Below are positions 28,119 through 36,452 of a DNA stretch of 64,000 nucleotides, piece after piece. Each line of letters starts with the position of its first letter. Position 1 is the first letter of the stretch. A model generated the notes under the pieces. The model saw only the letters and a list, made by a program, of their open reading frames with translations, was not told the DNA's origin and made no database searches. A program made the translations under genes and the position numbers. Origin of the DNA: Flagellimonas lutaonensis (GTDB taxonomy: Bacteria; Bacteroidota; Bacteroidia; Flavobacteriales; Flavobacteriaceae); contig NZ_CP011071.1 in assembly GCF_000963865.1 (NCBI RefSeq), positions 934,501 through 998,500 on the forward strand, given 5' to 3'.

Positions 28119-29234
28119 TCACTTCACGGGCAACACCGTTCTAAAACCCAAATGTTCTTGGGCCGAATCGAGCGAATTGGCCATACGTGCCGACACCCGA
28201 TAGCTCGCACAATAATTGGCATTGCATAGAAACGACCCACCCTTTATTACCTTTTCTTTGGCATACGGATTGTACCGATTCAAGGCCGATGCAGGACCTG
28301 TTGGATTCATCAAGGTATCGTTTGCAGCGGCACGCTCTTCATAATAATTGGCATTGTACCAATCTTGCGTCCACTCCCACACATTGCCGACCATATCATA
28401 TAGACCATATTCGTTCGCTGGATAGGAACCTACCGGTGCCTTGTTCTCGAAACCATCAGCTGCATCATTGTTCATGGGAAAAGTACCACTCCACGTGTTG
28501 GCCCGTTTGTTCAGTATTTCTTTTTCGTTTCCACAAGGGAAAATGGCCTCTTGCAGACCGCCTTTTGCGGCCCATTCCCATTCGGCCTCGGTGGGCAATC
28601 TTCTTCCGGCCCATTCGCAATAGGCCACGGCGTCTTCATAGGCTATATGCACAACAGGATGGTTCTCTTTTCCTTCTATATCGCTTTCGGGGCCTTGGGG
28701 ATGCCTCCAATTGGCACCCACTTTCCACTCCCACCATTGCGAATAATCGTTCAAATTGGTAACCGGTCGTTCGGGCATCTTAAAAAGCAATGATCCCGGT
28801 TGCAGCACCGAATCGTGGGGCTTTGGGGTGCCTGGGGGCAGTTGTTTTTTCATTTTCTCCCAATCTATGGGTCGTTCGGCAACGGTTACGTAGCCGGTTT
28901 CCTCCACAAAACGCGCATACTCGGCGTTGGTGACCTCTGTGGCATCCAAAAAAAAGCCGTCAACAGCCACCGTATGGGGCGGACGTTCATGGTCCATAGC
29001 AAAGGGATCCGAAGCCAAGGCCCCCTGCTTGAATATTCCACCGGGAATCCAGACCATCCCATCAGGCGCTTCAATGCTGTCAGGTTTTTTGACCAATACG
29101 GAAATTGGCATGGGTTTACTTTCTTGTGCTGAATCTTCTTTGGGTTTATCCCCGCAGGAAAAAAGAGGGCACAACGAAAACAACAAAATGAATAAAAAGG
29201 GCCTCTTGCTCAACTTTGAATATATTTTGGACAT
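28119..29234 (-). CDS. Formylglycine-generating enzyme-like lipoprotein with intact catalytic cysteines
   Basis: A 371-residue protein with a lipoprotein signal (SLCPLFSCGD, Cys 27). The FGE-sulfatase domain (SUMF1) spans about residues 55-370, with MVWIPGGIFKQG at the start, ATEVTNAEYARFVEE, LPTEAEWEWAAKGG and YDMVGNVWEWTQDW. The C-terminal KGGSFLCNANYCASYR aligns with the active-site strand of true formylglycine-generating enzymes. Cys 337 and Cys 342 correspond to the two copper-binding catalytic cysteines. FGE converts a sulfatase Cys to formylglycine, so this protein may mature exported sulfatases, but none is encoded in this window. It is 119 bp upstream of the uronate operon and on the same strand. 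Confidence 0.85.
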   Translation of the reverse strand: MSKIYSKLSKRPFLFILLFSLCPLFSCGDKPKEDSAQESKPMPISVLVKKPDSIEAPDGMVWIPGGIFKQGALASDPFAMDHERPPHTVAVDGFFLDATEVTNAEYARFVEETGYVTVAERPIDWEKMKKQLPPGTPKPHDSVLQPGSLLFKMPERPVTNLNDYSQWWEWKVGANWRHPQGPESDIEGKENHPVVHIAYEDAVAYCEWAGRRLPTEAEWEWAAKGGLQEAIFPCGNEKEILNKRANTWSGTFPMNNDAADGFENKAPVGSYPANEYGLYDMVGNVWEWTQDWYNANYYEERAAANDTLMNPTGPASALNRYNPYAKEKVIKGGSFLCNANYCASYRVSARMANSLDSAQEHLGFRTVLPVK

Positions 29235-29442
29235 TAAGATTCTAAAGATAACCGTCTTATTCGGTTTCCAAGATTTTACTTTAAAACCATCTTACCCTGA
29301 GCAAACTAGTGCTACGCTTAAGCCGAATTCTAGTAAGGGAAGGCAGATAAATCCATGTCACACAGAAATGAACGTTTTTTTAAGGCTCTAGGGATTGAAA
29401 AATCATAATCCGGGGAGAGAAAAATCCTCTATTTCTTATGTT

Positions 29443-29535
29443 CCTAATAGTGGCATACCAAGCGATTCATTCGACTGCCGATACCCTTCGGATCATTTCC
29501 CGGTGTATGCCGAGCTTATGTTTGTAGGCAATTAA
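29443..29535 (+). pseudogene. C-terminal relic of an endonuclease/exonuclease/phosphatase-family protein
   Basis: Plus-strand codons at 29443-29535 encode PNSGIPSDSFDCRYPSDHFP followed by VYAEL and end at TAA 29533-29535. The YPSDHFPVYAEL segment is the SDH signature at the C-terminus of secreted EEP-family hydrolases. The open frame extends upstream only to about 29392 without family sequence and has no start. The stretch 29235-29442 holds no other gene that I can recognise and may be further decay. Its stop overlaps the 3' end of the small-subunit gene on the other strand. Confidence 0.6.
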
Positions 29536-30254
29536 GTAATTAAATTGCCCTCATCATCCCATTCGGCCACCACGTTACGTTTACTCTGGTCTACACATTT
29601 GGCGATCCATTCAGGGTCGTAAGAAACACCGTGCTGTTCGAGCACATCATCGGGCACCCCGTTCCATACATTGGGCATATTGCCTTTGTAGCCCAGTTCT
29701 TCAATACCGATTTTGGTCGTGTAAAAACCCGTCATGGTCAGGTTTCTGACCATCGAAAAGAAATTGACCTCAAAAGGCCGCTTACTTTCAGGAACCTCGG
29801 GGTCGTAATAGGCAATCTGATCCAATATGGCCTTTTGTTGCGCTTCGGTGGCCGATTTAAAGGCAACTCCGTTCTCGGTATTGCACTTATGGTCTAACCA
29901 CATCAATCCGCCCTTTAGGTCGGTCTGCATGGCCTCAGATTCTGAATCTTTGGCCATAAAGGCAATAAAAGACACCACATCGGCATCAGAGGCACCCTTG
30001 AACTGTTCGCTCGGGGGCAAGATCAAATCGCAAAGCACGGTCATGGTCTCGCGCTGGTGCTCGTTGAAAAAATCTTCATCTTCCTTTATTTCCTGTATAA
30101 TTTCGTTCTCATAAGGTGTGCGCCATGCTACGGGGTCATAGGTCTTGGCCCCTGCTTCTTTGGCAGCCTCCTCCTTTGGTTTGCACCCATGGGCCACCAA
30201 ACCTGTGGCAACAGAACCCAATAGAATAGACTTTAAGCTCTTTCGTCTGTCCAT
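29532..30254 (-). CDS. Gluconate 2-dehydrogenase subunit 3-like protein (small subunit of GMC dehydrogenase), Tat lipoprotein
   Basis: A 240-residue protein with a twin-arginine start (MDRRKSLKSILLGSVATGL) that also contains a lipobox-like Cys (VAHGCKPK, Cys 24). The rest matches the gluconate 2-DH subunit 3 family: FFNEHQRETMTVLCDLILPPSE near residue 65, FEVNFFSMVRNLTMTGFYT near residue 163, YDPEW close to the end. In related complexes this subunit carries the signal that exports the flavoprotein with it. The flavoprotein gene is 3 bp upstream and has no signal of its own, consistent with that role. Confidence 0.9.
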   Translation of the reverse strand: MDRRKSLKSILLGSVATGLVAHGCKPKEEAAKEAGAKTYDPVAWRTPYENEIIQEIKEDEDFFNEHQRETMTVLCDLILPPSEQFKGASDADVVSFIAFMAKDSESEAMQTDLKGGLMWLDHKCNTENGVAFKSATEAQQKAILDQIAYYDPEVPESKRPFEVNFFSMVRNLTMTGFYTTKIGIEELGYKGNMPNVWNGVPDDVLEQHGVSYDPEWIAKCVDQSKRNVVAEWDDEGNLIT

Positions 30255-30257
30255 AAC

Positions 30258-31982
30258 TTAAATGTTTTGTTTTTTTAATTGGTCGACTATATAATCCGAA
30301 GTTCGCCAAGAAAGGGCCAAAATGGTCCACGTACAGTTTTTGTCTGCCTGTGAAACAAAAGGGCCTGCATCAACTATAAATACGTTGTCGACATCATGCA
30401 ATTGCTGAAATTTGTTGGTAACAGAGGTCTTGGGGTCGTCACCCATGCGCGTGGTTCCGACCTCATGTATGATCCTGCCCGGAGTGTGCAGACCGTAATC
30501 CCGCTCTTTACCTGGTTTTTCTCCCAAGAGCTCACCCCCCATGTTGGTCAAGATTTCCTCGAACGTATCGTGTGCATGTCTTGCCTGGTTGCGCTCAAGA
30601 TCCGACCACTTGTAGTGGAACCGCAATACCGGTATGCCCCATTCGTCGACCACACTTGGGTCTATCTCACAATAATTGTCTTTGCGGGCAATTGATTCGC
30701 CACGGGCCGAAACACCCACCACGGCGCCATAATACTTCTTGGCATCGCTTCTGAGTATATCGCCATATCCGCCGACCTTGGTGCCAAAAAACTTGTTGAA
30801 ATCGTTGACATTAAACCCAAAACCATAGTTGGGCATACCCATACCGCCCCAAATTTCGAGGTGATACCCCCGAGGGAAATCAAGTTTTGAATTGTCGCCC
30901 CACCATGGTGAATATACATGCATACCGCCAACCCCGTCTTCATTGTAAGAAACCTTTCTGTTCATCAAATCAGGAATAAAGGCGGCCCTATCCGCACCTG
31001 TTGAATCGTGAAGGTACTTTCCAACATGGTCACTGCTATTGCCCAGACCATTGGGGTGCTGCGAGCTTTTTGAGTTCATAAGGATTCGCGCAGTGCTACA
31101 TGCCGAAGCCCCCAATACCACAACTTTGCCCTTAAGCTTGTATTCTTTTCTATCTTCTTTGTTTATATAAGAGACGCCGGTAGCCCGACCTTCTTGGTCG
31201 GTAGTGACCTCACGCACCACACAATTGACAAAAAGGTCTACTTGGCCGCGACTTTTCTGTGCCGGGAATATCAAACAAGTGCCCGATGAGAAGTCTGCGT
31301 AGACCTGACAGGCACGTGCACATTGCCCGCAATAAAAACAGACACCCCGTTCTTGGTTAATACGCTTGGTCAACATTGACATTCGGGAAGGATATACCGG
31401 TATGCCCGTTTTGCGGGCACCTTTTATGTAAAAAAGTTCGTGCAACCGTGGTTTGGGCGGGGGCAGAAAGAAACCATCGGGATCGTTCGGAAGCCCTTCG
31501 TTGGTACCAAAAACCCCGATCAATTTATCTACTTGGTCATAATAGGGCTTGACATCGTCATAGCCGATGGGCCAGTTATCTCCGTAACCATCGACATCTT
31601 TATGCTTGAAATCGACGGGGCCGAAGCGAAGCGAAATACGCCCCCAATGGTTGGTACGCCCCCCCAACATATGTGACCTGAACCAATCGAACTTAGTGCC
31701 ATCTTTATGGGTATAGGGTTCTCCTTCTATATCCCATCCCCCATAGGCCGCATCAAAATCGCCAAAGGGCCTATATCGTGTACTGGCACCCCGCCGTTCA
31801 GATTCCCAAGGCCATCGAAGCTGTGTACGCTGCTCTTGGTCGGCAGGGTCAAAGAACGGGCCAGCCTCTACAACGGCCACCTTAAGGCCTGCGTCGGCCA
31901 GTACTTTGGTGGCCATGCCCCCACCGGCACCTGATCCGACAATGATGGCATCATATACGGTTGAATTTTCAATTATCTGCAT
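30258..31982 (-). CDS. GMC-family flavin dehydrogenase with Fe-S cysteine cluster (glucoside 3-dehydrogenase-like)
   Basis: A 574-residue GMC oxidoreductase. The FAD motif is IIVGSGAGGGMA (residues 13-24). The substrate/FAD region includes GGRTNHWGRISLRF (108-120). A cysteine group CFYCGQCARAC (Cys 215, 218, 221, 225) plus Cys 236 resembles the iron-sulfur site of the alpha subunit of FAD-dependent glucose dehydrogenase. Catalytic candidates are His 506 (HEVGTTRMG) and Asn 549 (KNCTW). No signal peptide, so export must depend on the small subunit. Glucose dehydrogenase and glucoside 3-dehydrogenase complexes share this architecture. The DUF1080 and Gfo/Idh genes nearby favour C3 oxidation of a glycoside. 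A cytochrome c subunit is not seen here. Confidence 0.9.
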   Translation of the reverse strand: MQIIENSTVYDAIIVGSGAGGGMATKVLADAGLKVAVVEAGPFFDPADQEQRTQLRWPWESERRGASTRYRPFGDFDAAYGGWDIEGEPYTHKDGTKFDWFRSHMLGGRTNHWGRISLRFGPVDFKHKDVDGYGDNWPIGYDDVKPYYDQVDKLIGVFGTNEGLPNDPDGFFLPPPKPRLHELFYIKGARKTGIPVYPSRMSMLTKRINQERGVCFYCGQCARACQVYADFSSGTCLIFPAQKSRGQVDLFVNCVVREVTTDQEGRATGVSYINKEDRKEYKLKGKVVVLGASACSTARILMNSKSSQHPNGLGNSSDHVGKYLHDSTGADRAAFIPDLMNRKVSYNEDGVGGMHVYSPWWGDNSKLDFPRGYHLEIWGGMGMPNYGFGFNVNDFNKFFGTKVGGYGDILRSDAKKYYGAVVGVSARGESIARKDNYCEIDPSVVDEWGIPVLRFHYKWSDLERNQARHAHDTFEEILTNMGGELLGEKPGKERDYGLHTPGRIIHEVGTTRMGDDPKTSVTNKFQQLHDVDNVFIVDAGPFVSQADKNCTWTILALSWRTSDYIVDQLKKQNI

Positions 31983-32004
31983 TTTCTGAACTTATATTGA
32001 TTGG

Positions 32005-32544
32005 TTATTTGTTTTTTCTGCTCAATACTGCTATTACCTCGAGATGTTCGCCGGTAAGGTAATCGCCATCAAAAACCGATACGCCTTCAGCTCCATTTGC
32101 CATGGCCAACTCAATCTGGTCTTTGAATTGTTTTGGACTAAGTTCGGTAACTTCTAGATCGGCATACGATGTACTCCCGTGCTCTCTTGAGCCACGTTCA
32201 TCACCAAACATCTTATGGTCAAGATCGAGTCCAACTTGTTCTGCAATGGGTGCCAGCCGCCGCAGAATTTCTTGACGTCCTTCATCTATCCAAACGACAT
32301 CAAACCCACTTTCACGGTATTTTTCAAACTGTTTAGTATAAATACTATCGGTCTTTTGGTTCTCATATTCCATGCACACACGAAACTTAAAATGGCCTTC
32401 CAAGGTTTTTTCTTCAGTGGCACCAAACCTTCCATTATTTCCCCTTTGGGTCATCATTTGGTTATCGAGACATGACTGCATCAGTGATATTGCCAAAAAT
32501 GTCAATAGGAAGAGAGGTTTATGTAGGTTTCGACTATTCACCAT
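32005..32544 (-). CDS. Uncharacterised lipoprotein
   Basis: A 179-residue protein with a lipoprotein signal (AISLMQSCLDN, Cys 25). The mature part has FKFRVCMEYENQK, YRESGFDVVWIDEGRQEILRRLAPIAEQ and a C-terminal ELSPKQFKDQIELAMANGAE followed by GVSVFDGDYLTGEHLEVI. That ending resembles the last beta-alpha unit of TIM-barrel glycosidase-like proteins, but the protein is too short for a full barrel. I cannot name a family. Start overlaps the CBM9-like gene by 11 bp and the flavoprotein gene begins 22 bp further on, so it belongs to that operon. Confidence 0.7.
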   Translation of the reverse strand: MVNSRNLHKPLFLLTFLAISLMQSCLDNQMMTQRGNNGRFGATEEKTLEGHFKFRVCMEYENQKTDSIYTKQFEKYRESGFDVVWIDEGRQEILRRLAPIAEQVGLDLDHKMFGDERGSREHGSTSYADLEVTELSPKQFKDQIELAMANGAEGVSVFDGDYLTGEHLEVIAVLSRKNK

Positions 32545-33574
32545 AATATTTTCCTTCGTGGTCGATTACCATTTTTTTGCCCGAAAATGGACTGGTTACC
32601 CAAATATTCCAGCCGGTTTCATGTTCATCTCTATACAACGGCACATTTTTGTCCATTACCGTGATTGCATCTGTCATGGGGGCGTTTGGTTTGGCCAATA
32701 TATTTCGGTAAACCTCATACATGGCCCATTTCACGTGTTCGTCTTTTGGAATGGCAAAGCCAATATCGGCACCGACCTGTTGCGATGCAAAAAAGACATA
32801 GCCCCAACGTTCGGGCTCGTGCATATTGATTACCTGTTGCGGCGACCAAACCCAATTATACTCTGGTAAATACATGCCGTTTGCATCTTTTTTTCGTGAA
32901 TACCGCCCATTGTTAAGGTCAAAATCCCAATTGACCCTTGAAAAATTAATTCTCCAAAATCGGTTTTCAGGAGGGTCAGTTACACCAGAAGCCTCTACCA
33001 GAACTGCCCAAGGGATGGCCAATTCTACCATCCAGAAATCATCGGTATCTGTTGAATTGTTGAGGGTTCCCTTGATTGAAATCGCTGATTTGAGTCCTTG
33101 TACATCCCAACTATCGAGCACCGTGGCCCCATTTCGATAGGGTTTTGTCAAAAAGAGGTCCCAGACGGTATTCAGAGCATTGAGTTCAAGCTCATAATAA
33201 TTGTGGGTGTCCCCATTTGGGTCGATGAATACCTCAAAATCGTTGTTGTAGAAAATGACCGTATCGCGCTGCTTAAGGTTGCCCCAAACATGAGGTTCTT
33301 CGAGTTTGGCCAAGACATAGAAATAGTCATCATCCCAAAGCATTTTGGCCTGGGTTTTGTATTTGGGCGTTTTGGCCCCCTCTATGTCTATGAACGGGTC
33401 GGTATAAGATGCCTGCTGCCATGAGGCCTCATCGTCTTTTCCATCTATCTCAATAGGACCAACGGTTCTGTACGCAACATATGACTCGGGCACCCTCTGG
33501 GCGTTAAGGTCAATGGAAGCACCCGCAAAGAGACCTAACGTTAACATATACATTGACCAACCGAAGCCTTTCAT
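32534..33574 (-). CDS. Secreted carbohydrate-binding family 9-like protein
   Basis: About 346 residues from ATG 33574, which gives a clean signal peptide (MKGFGWSMYMLTLGLFAGAS to NAQ). The open frame extends to 33646, but that start would bury the signal. The mature protein is a DOMON/CBM9-type beta-sandwich: PIEIDGKDDEASWQQASYTD, AKMLWDDDYFYVLAKLEEPHVW, NNDFEVFIDPNGDTHNYYELE and DDFWMVELAIPWAVL are consecutive family landmarks. The C-terminal extension covers about 80 residues. First gene of the four-gene GMC operon. It may bind the glycan or a heme or sugar ligand for the dehydrogenase, which is undetermined. Confidence 0.85.
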   Translation of the reverse strand: MKGFGWSMYMLTLGLFAGASIDLNAQRVPESYVAYRTVGPIEIDGKDDEASWQQASYTDPFIDIEGAKTPKYKTQAKMLWDDDYFYVLAKLEEPHVWGNLKQRDTVIFYNNDFEVFIDPNGDTHNYYELELNALNTVWDLFLTKPYRNGATVLDSWDVQGLKSAISIKGTLNNSTDTDDFWMVELAIPWAVLVEASGVTDPPENRFWRINFSRVNWDFDLNNGRYSRKKDANGMYLPEYNWVWSPQQVINMHEPERWGYVFFASQQVGADIGFAIPKDEHVKWAMYEVYRNILAKPNAPMTDAITVMDKNVPLYRDEHETGWNIWVTSPFSGKKMVIDHEGKYYGE

Positions 33575-33756
33575 GCCATGGCATTGATTAAATGTAATCG
33601 TCGCAGATTGCATTGCCAAACTTACCTTATGACAAATGCCACCCATGATTTTTTATCTAATATTGAAAAAATTATGTTTGTTTTATCATAAAATTAGACC
33701 AATGGCCACTGACTTGGGCTAAACAACCTAACAATATGGACTAATCTTCTTTAAAC

Positions 33757-34848
33757 ATGTACAGTAACAAAAAGCTTCATGACATAATAAGGTCAAAGCA
33801 AGTATCGAACTATAAAATCAGCTATAAACACCATATTGTCTTTTGGCTCATCTACTTTGTTTTCAATACCCTGCGGTGGGGCAGCTATCATGGCGACTAC
33901 GACTATTCGTTAAAGACCAACTTAATCGGTTTTCCGATCCACATGGCCCTGTCATATTTCAACATCTATTACCTGATGCCCAAGTATGTGTTCAGGCGTA
34001 AATATGCCATGTACACCTTGCTTTTGATAGGTTCGTTATTCTTTATGCTTTTTGCAAAGTATTACCTGACTTACTATTTGGTGAGCACAGACGTGTGGCC
34101 CGAAGGCCCTGCCGACCACATTACAGGCATCACCATTGATTACGCGATACAGACAATGCTGGGTGAGTTATATGTAATCTCGTTTGTGACGGCCATAAAA
34201 ATAACCATAGATTGGCTTCAAGAACATAGCAAGTTGCATGAGCTGGAAAGAAGACAAATGACCACCGAACTGCGCTTTCTGAGGTCACAGGTATCGCCAC
34301 ACTTCTTTTTCAACACCCTGAACAATATCTATTCGCTCACCCTTGAAAAATCGAACCAAGCGCCAGAAGTGGTGCTAAAACTATCAGAGCTGATGCGGTA
34401 TCTCTTGTATGCGACAAAAAAAAGAAAGCAAAGCCTCAAAAAGGAAATAGAGTGCATTCAAAACTATATTGATCTAGAGCGCATTCGTTTTGACGATAAC
34501 TTGAAAGTCAATGTAAGCATTACCGGTAATCTTGAAGACAAGGAAATTGCCCCTATGCTGTTGATTCCCTTGGTTGAAAATTCTTTTAAACATGGTGCCA
34601 GCAAAAATATTGGCAAAATGAATATCTGCATCAGCACGAAGGTGGTCGACGGGTTTTTGTATTTTGAGGTGACAAATACCAAGCCCCAAGAAGAAGGCAA
34701 AAAGGACAAGATAGCCTCAAGACCGGGAGGAATAGGGCTATCAAATGTGCGCAAACGACTGCAATTGGGCTATGCCCCAGATGAATATGAATTCAAGGTC
34801 GATGAAGACAAAACAAACTTTACAGTATCACTAAAACTAAAAGTATAA
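33757..34848 (+). CDS. LytS-type sensor histidine kinase
   Basis: A 363-residue inner-membrane protein. Four hydrophobic segments lie in residues about 26-150, followed by a short coiled linker (EHSKLHELERRQMTTELRF). The His_kinase domain carries QVSPHFFFNTLNNIYSL, with His 182 the likely phosphorylation site. The ATP-binding domain has PLVENSFKHG and PGGIGLSNVRKRLQLGY. It lacks a periplasmic sensor domain of any size. Stop and next start overlap as TAATG, so the response regulator is co-translated. Divergent from the CBM9/GMC operon, with 182 bp between the starts, which suggests it may regulate that operon. Confidence 0.94.
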   Translation: MYSNKKLHDIIRSKQVSNYKISYKHHIVFWLIYFVFNTLRWGSYHGDYDYSLKTNLIGFPIHMALSYFNIYYLMPKYVFRRKYAMYTLLLIGSLFFMLFAKYYLTYYLVSTDVWPEGPADHITGITIDYAIQTMLGELYVISFVTAIKITIDWLQEHSKLHELERRQMTTELRFLRSQVSPHFFFNTLNNIYSLTLEKSNQAPEVVLKLSELMRYLLYATKKRKQSLKKEIECIQNYIDLERIRFDDNLKVNVSITGNLEDKEIAPMLLIPLVENSFKHGASKNIGKMNICISTKVVDGFLYFEVTNTKPQEEGKKDKIASRPGGIGLSNVRKRLQLGYAPDEYEFKVDEDKTNFTVSLKLKV

Positions 34849-35549
34849 TGGGCTTAAAAGTTATGATTGTGGATGATGAGCCGTTGGCCATCAATGTGCT
34901 GAAAAACTACGTAGAACAGGTTTCGGAACTTGAGCTGGCAAAGACCTTTTCCAATGCAGTGGATGCCAGTACATATCTACAGGGCAACGAAGTTGACATT
35001 ATTTTTTTGGACATCAACATGCCTGTACTGGATGGCTTTGATTTTTTGGAAACAATTGAGCACCGGCCAATGGTCGTCATTACCTCGGCACATGAAGAAT
35101 ATGCCTTGAAGAGCTATGAGGCCCAGGCCATTGATTATTTGGTCAAGCCTATTTCGTTTCCACGCTTTCTCAAGACTGTAAACCGCATTGTAGGCCTATT
35201 ATCGACTTCGGGCGAAAACCCACATTCAAACAGTAGATTGAGCATATTTGTCAAGGTAGACAACAAGCGACTGCAAAAAATCTACTTGGATGAAATTTTG
35301 GTGGTTGAAAGCCTTAAGGATTACATCAGAATCAAGACCACTTCTGAAAAGTATATAGTACACAGTACTCTAAGCGGCTTCACCGAAGAACTCCCTTCAG
35401 AAAAGTTCATAAGAATACATCGGTCTTTCACCGTTTCTGTTGACAAAATCGAGTCTGTAGAGGGCAATAGCATTGAAATAGATGGCATTCGTTATACCGT
35501 TGGCCGGAGCTACCTTGAAGACTTCAAAAGAAGGGTATTGAAAAAATAA
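34848..35549 (+). CDS. LytTR-family response regulator
   Basis: A 233-residue protein. Receiver domain in residues 1-120 with acidic pair DDEP (9-12), phosphoacceptor Asp 55 (IIFLDINMP) and the conserved Lys in YLVKPISF. The LytTR DNA-binding domain follows from about residue 135 (FVKVDNKRLQKIYLDEILVV, ESLKDYIRI, KFIRIHRSFTVSVDKI). Partner of the preceding kinase by direct overlap. It ends 28 bp from the convergent AraC gene. Targets are unknown. LytTR binding sites are short direct repeats that I did not identify with confidence. Confidence 0.95.
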   Translation: MGLKVMIVDDEPLAINVLKNYVEQVSELELAKTFSNAVDASTYLQGNEVDIIFLDINMPVLDGFDFLETIEHRPMVVITSAHEEYALKSYEAQAIDYLVKPISFPRFLKTVNRIVGLLSTSGENPHSNSRLSIFVKVDNKRLQKIYLDEILVVESLKDYIRIKTTSEKYIVHSTLSGFTEELPSEKFIRIHRSFTVSVDKIESVEGNSIEIDGIRYTVGRSYLEDFKRRVLKK

Positions 35550-35576
35550 AGGCCTCACGGTTAGGTGACCTGTTTT

Positions 35577-36452
35577 TTACAGAACGTTGGTGATGCCCGC
35601 AAACTCTTTTCTATACTTCGAAGGCGTAAGACCCTTTATTTTTTTGAAAACCCTATTGAAATTCGCCATGTTGTTGAAACCACAGCTAAAGGCAATTTCT
35701 GAAATGGTAAAATCTTGTTCAACCAATAATCGTGAGGCGTTTTCAATTCGCACTTCGTTAAGATACTCGATAAACGTCAGGTTGGTTGTCTTTTTGATAA
35801 ACCTATTGAAAGAAACCTTGCTCATATTGAGCAGACGGGAAACATCGTCAAGGGTAATTCGGTTGGCGAAATTTTGCTGTATATGGTTGTAGAACAAACG
35901 GATCTTATCGCTGTTCTCAAAATCGTACGAAGGCCGTTGCGATGAGGAGAGCATTCGCTGCCCAGGTGTGTTTGAAAGGTCAAAGAGAATGGAAAAAAGC
36001 TCCATAAAATAGTCGATGCCCTGCATTTCAGATACTTCGATAAGGCGTGGGGCCATTTTTTGCACCTCTTTCTTGTTGAAAAGTATTCCGTGAACAGACC
36101 GTTCGAACATATGCTTTAAGGGTCGCATCAATTTTCTTCTGAGCAAGCTTTCACTGAATAGGTCGTTGTGAAACTGAATGGTCACCTCGTGCACACTTTG
36201 ATTGCAGTTGTGCATTTCCCAGCCATGGTAAACATTGGGGCCCAAAAGCACCAATTCGAAGTTATCGATTTCTTCTGTGGCAAAGCCCACGGTTCTTCTC
36301 ATGCCCTTACCGTTGACTATGAGGTTCAATTCCATTTCGGGATGAAAATGAACAGGATAATCAAAGGTGTCCCTAATTCTGTTCATCACCAAAAAACTAT
36401 CTTGTGATGAAAGAGAAGTAATTTCTCGCTGATATTTTTTACGGGCCTCCAA
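35577..36452 (-). CDS. AraC-family transcriptional regulator
   Basis: A 291-residue protein with an N-terminal cupin-type ligand domain (PVHFHPEMELNLIVNGKGMR, residues about 33-52) and a C-terminal AraC DNA-binding domain (about 185-285). The two HTH units are seen in LDDVSRLLNMSKVSFNRFIKKTT and ISEIAFSCGFNNMANFNRVFKK with the closing GLTPSKYRKEF. Such proteins usually sense a sugar and act on adjacent genes. It is divergent from susC across 385 bp, so susCD and the neighbouring uronate genes are likely targets. The inducer cannot be read from the sequence. Confidence 0.94.
   Translation of the reverse strand: MEARKKYQREITSLSSQDSFLVMNRIRDTFDYPVHFHPEMELNLIVNGKGMRRTVGFATEEIDNFELVLLGPNVYHGWEMHNCNQSVHEVTIQFHNDLFSESLLRRKLMRPLKHMFERSVHGILFNKKEVQKMAPRLIEVSEMQGIDYFMELFSILFDLSNTPGQRMLSSSQRPSYDFENSDKIRLFYNHIQQNFANRITLDDVSRLLNMSKVSFNRFIKKTTNLTFIEYLNEVRIENASRLLVEQDFTISEIAFSCGFNNMANFNRVFKKIKGLTPSKYRKEFAGITNVL

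Noticed and set aside
28119-29234. Second GldK or GldJ paralogue
   Set aside because: It shares the fold, but it retains the two FGE cysteines, is shorter than GldK and is not near gliding genes.
33647-33756. TATGTTTG (33673-33680) as promoter of the LytS kinase gene
   Set aside because: It fits the -7 box, but the base position 19 upstream reads TTTT instead of TTTG, so support is weak.
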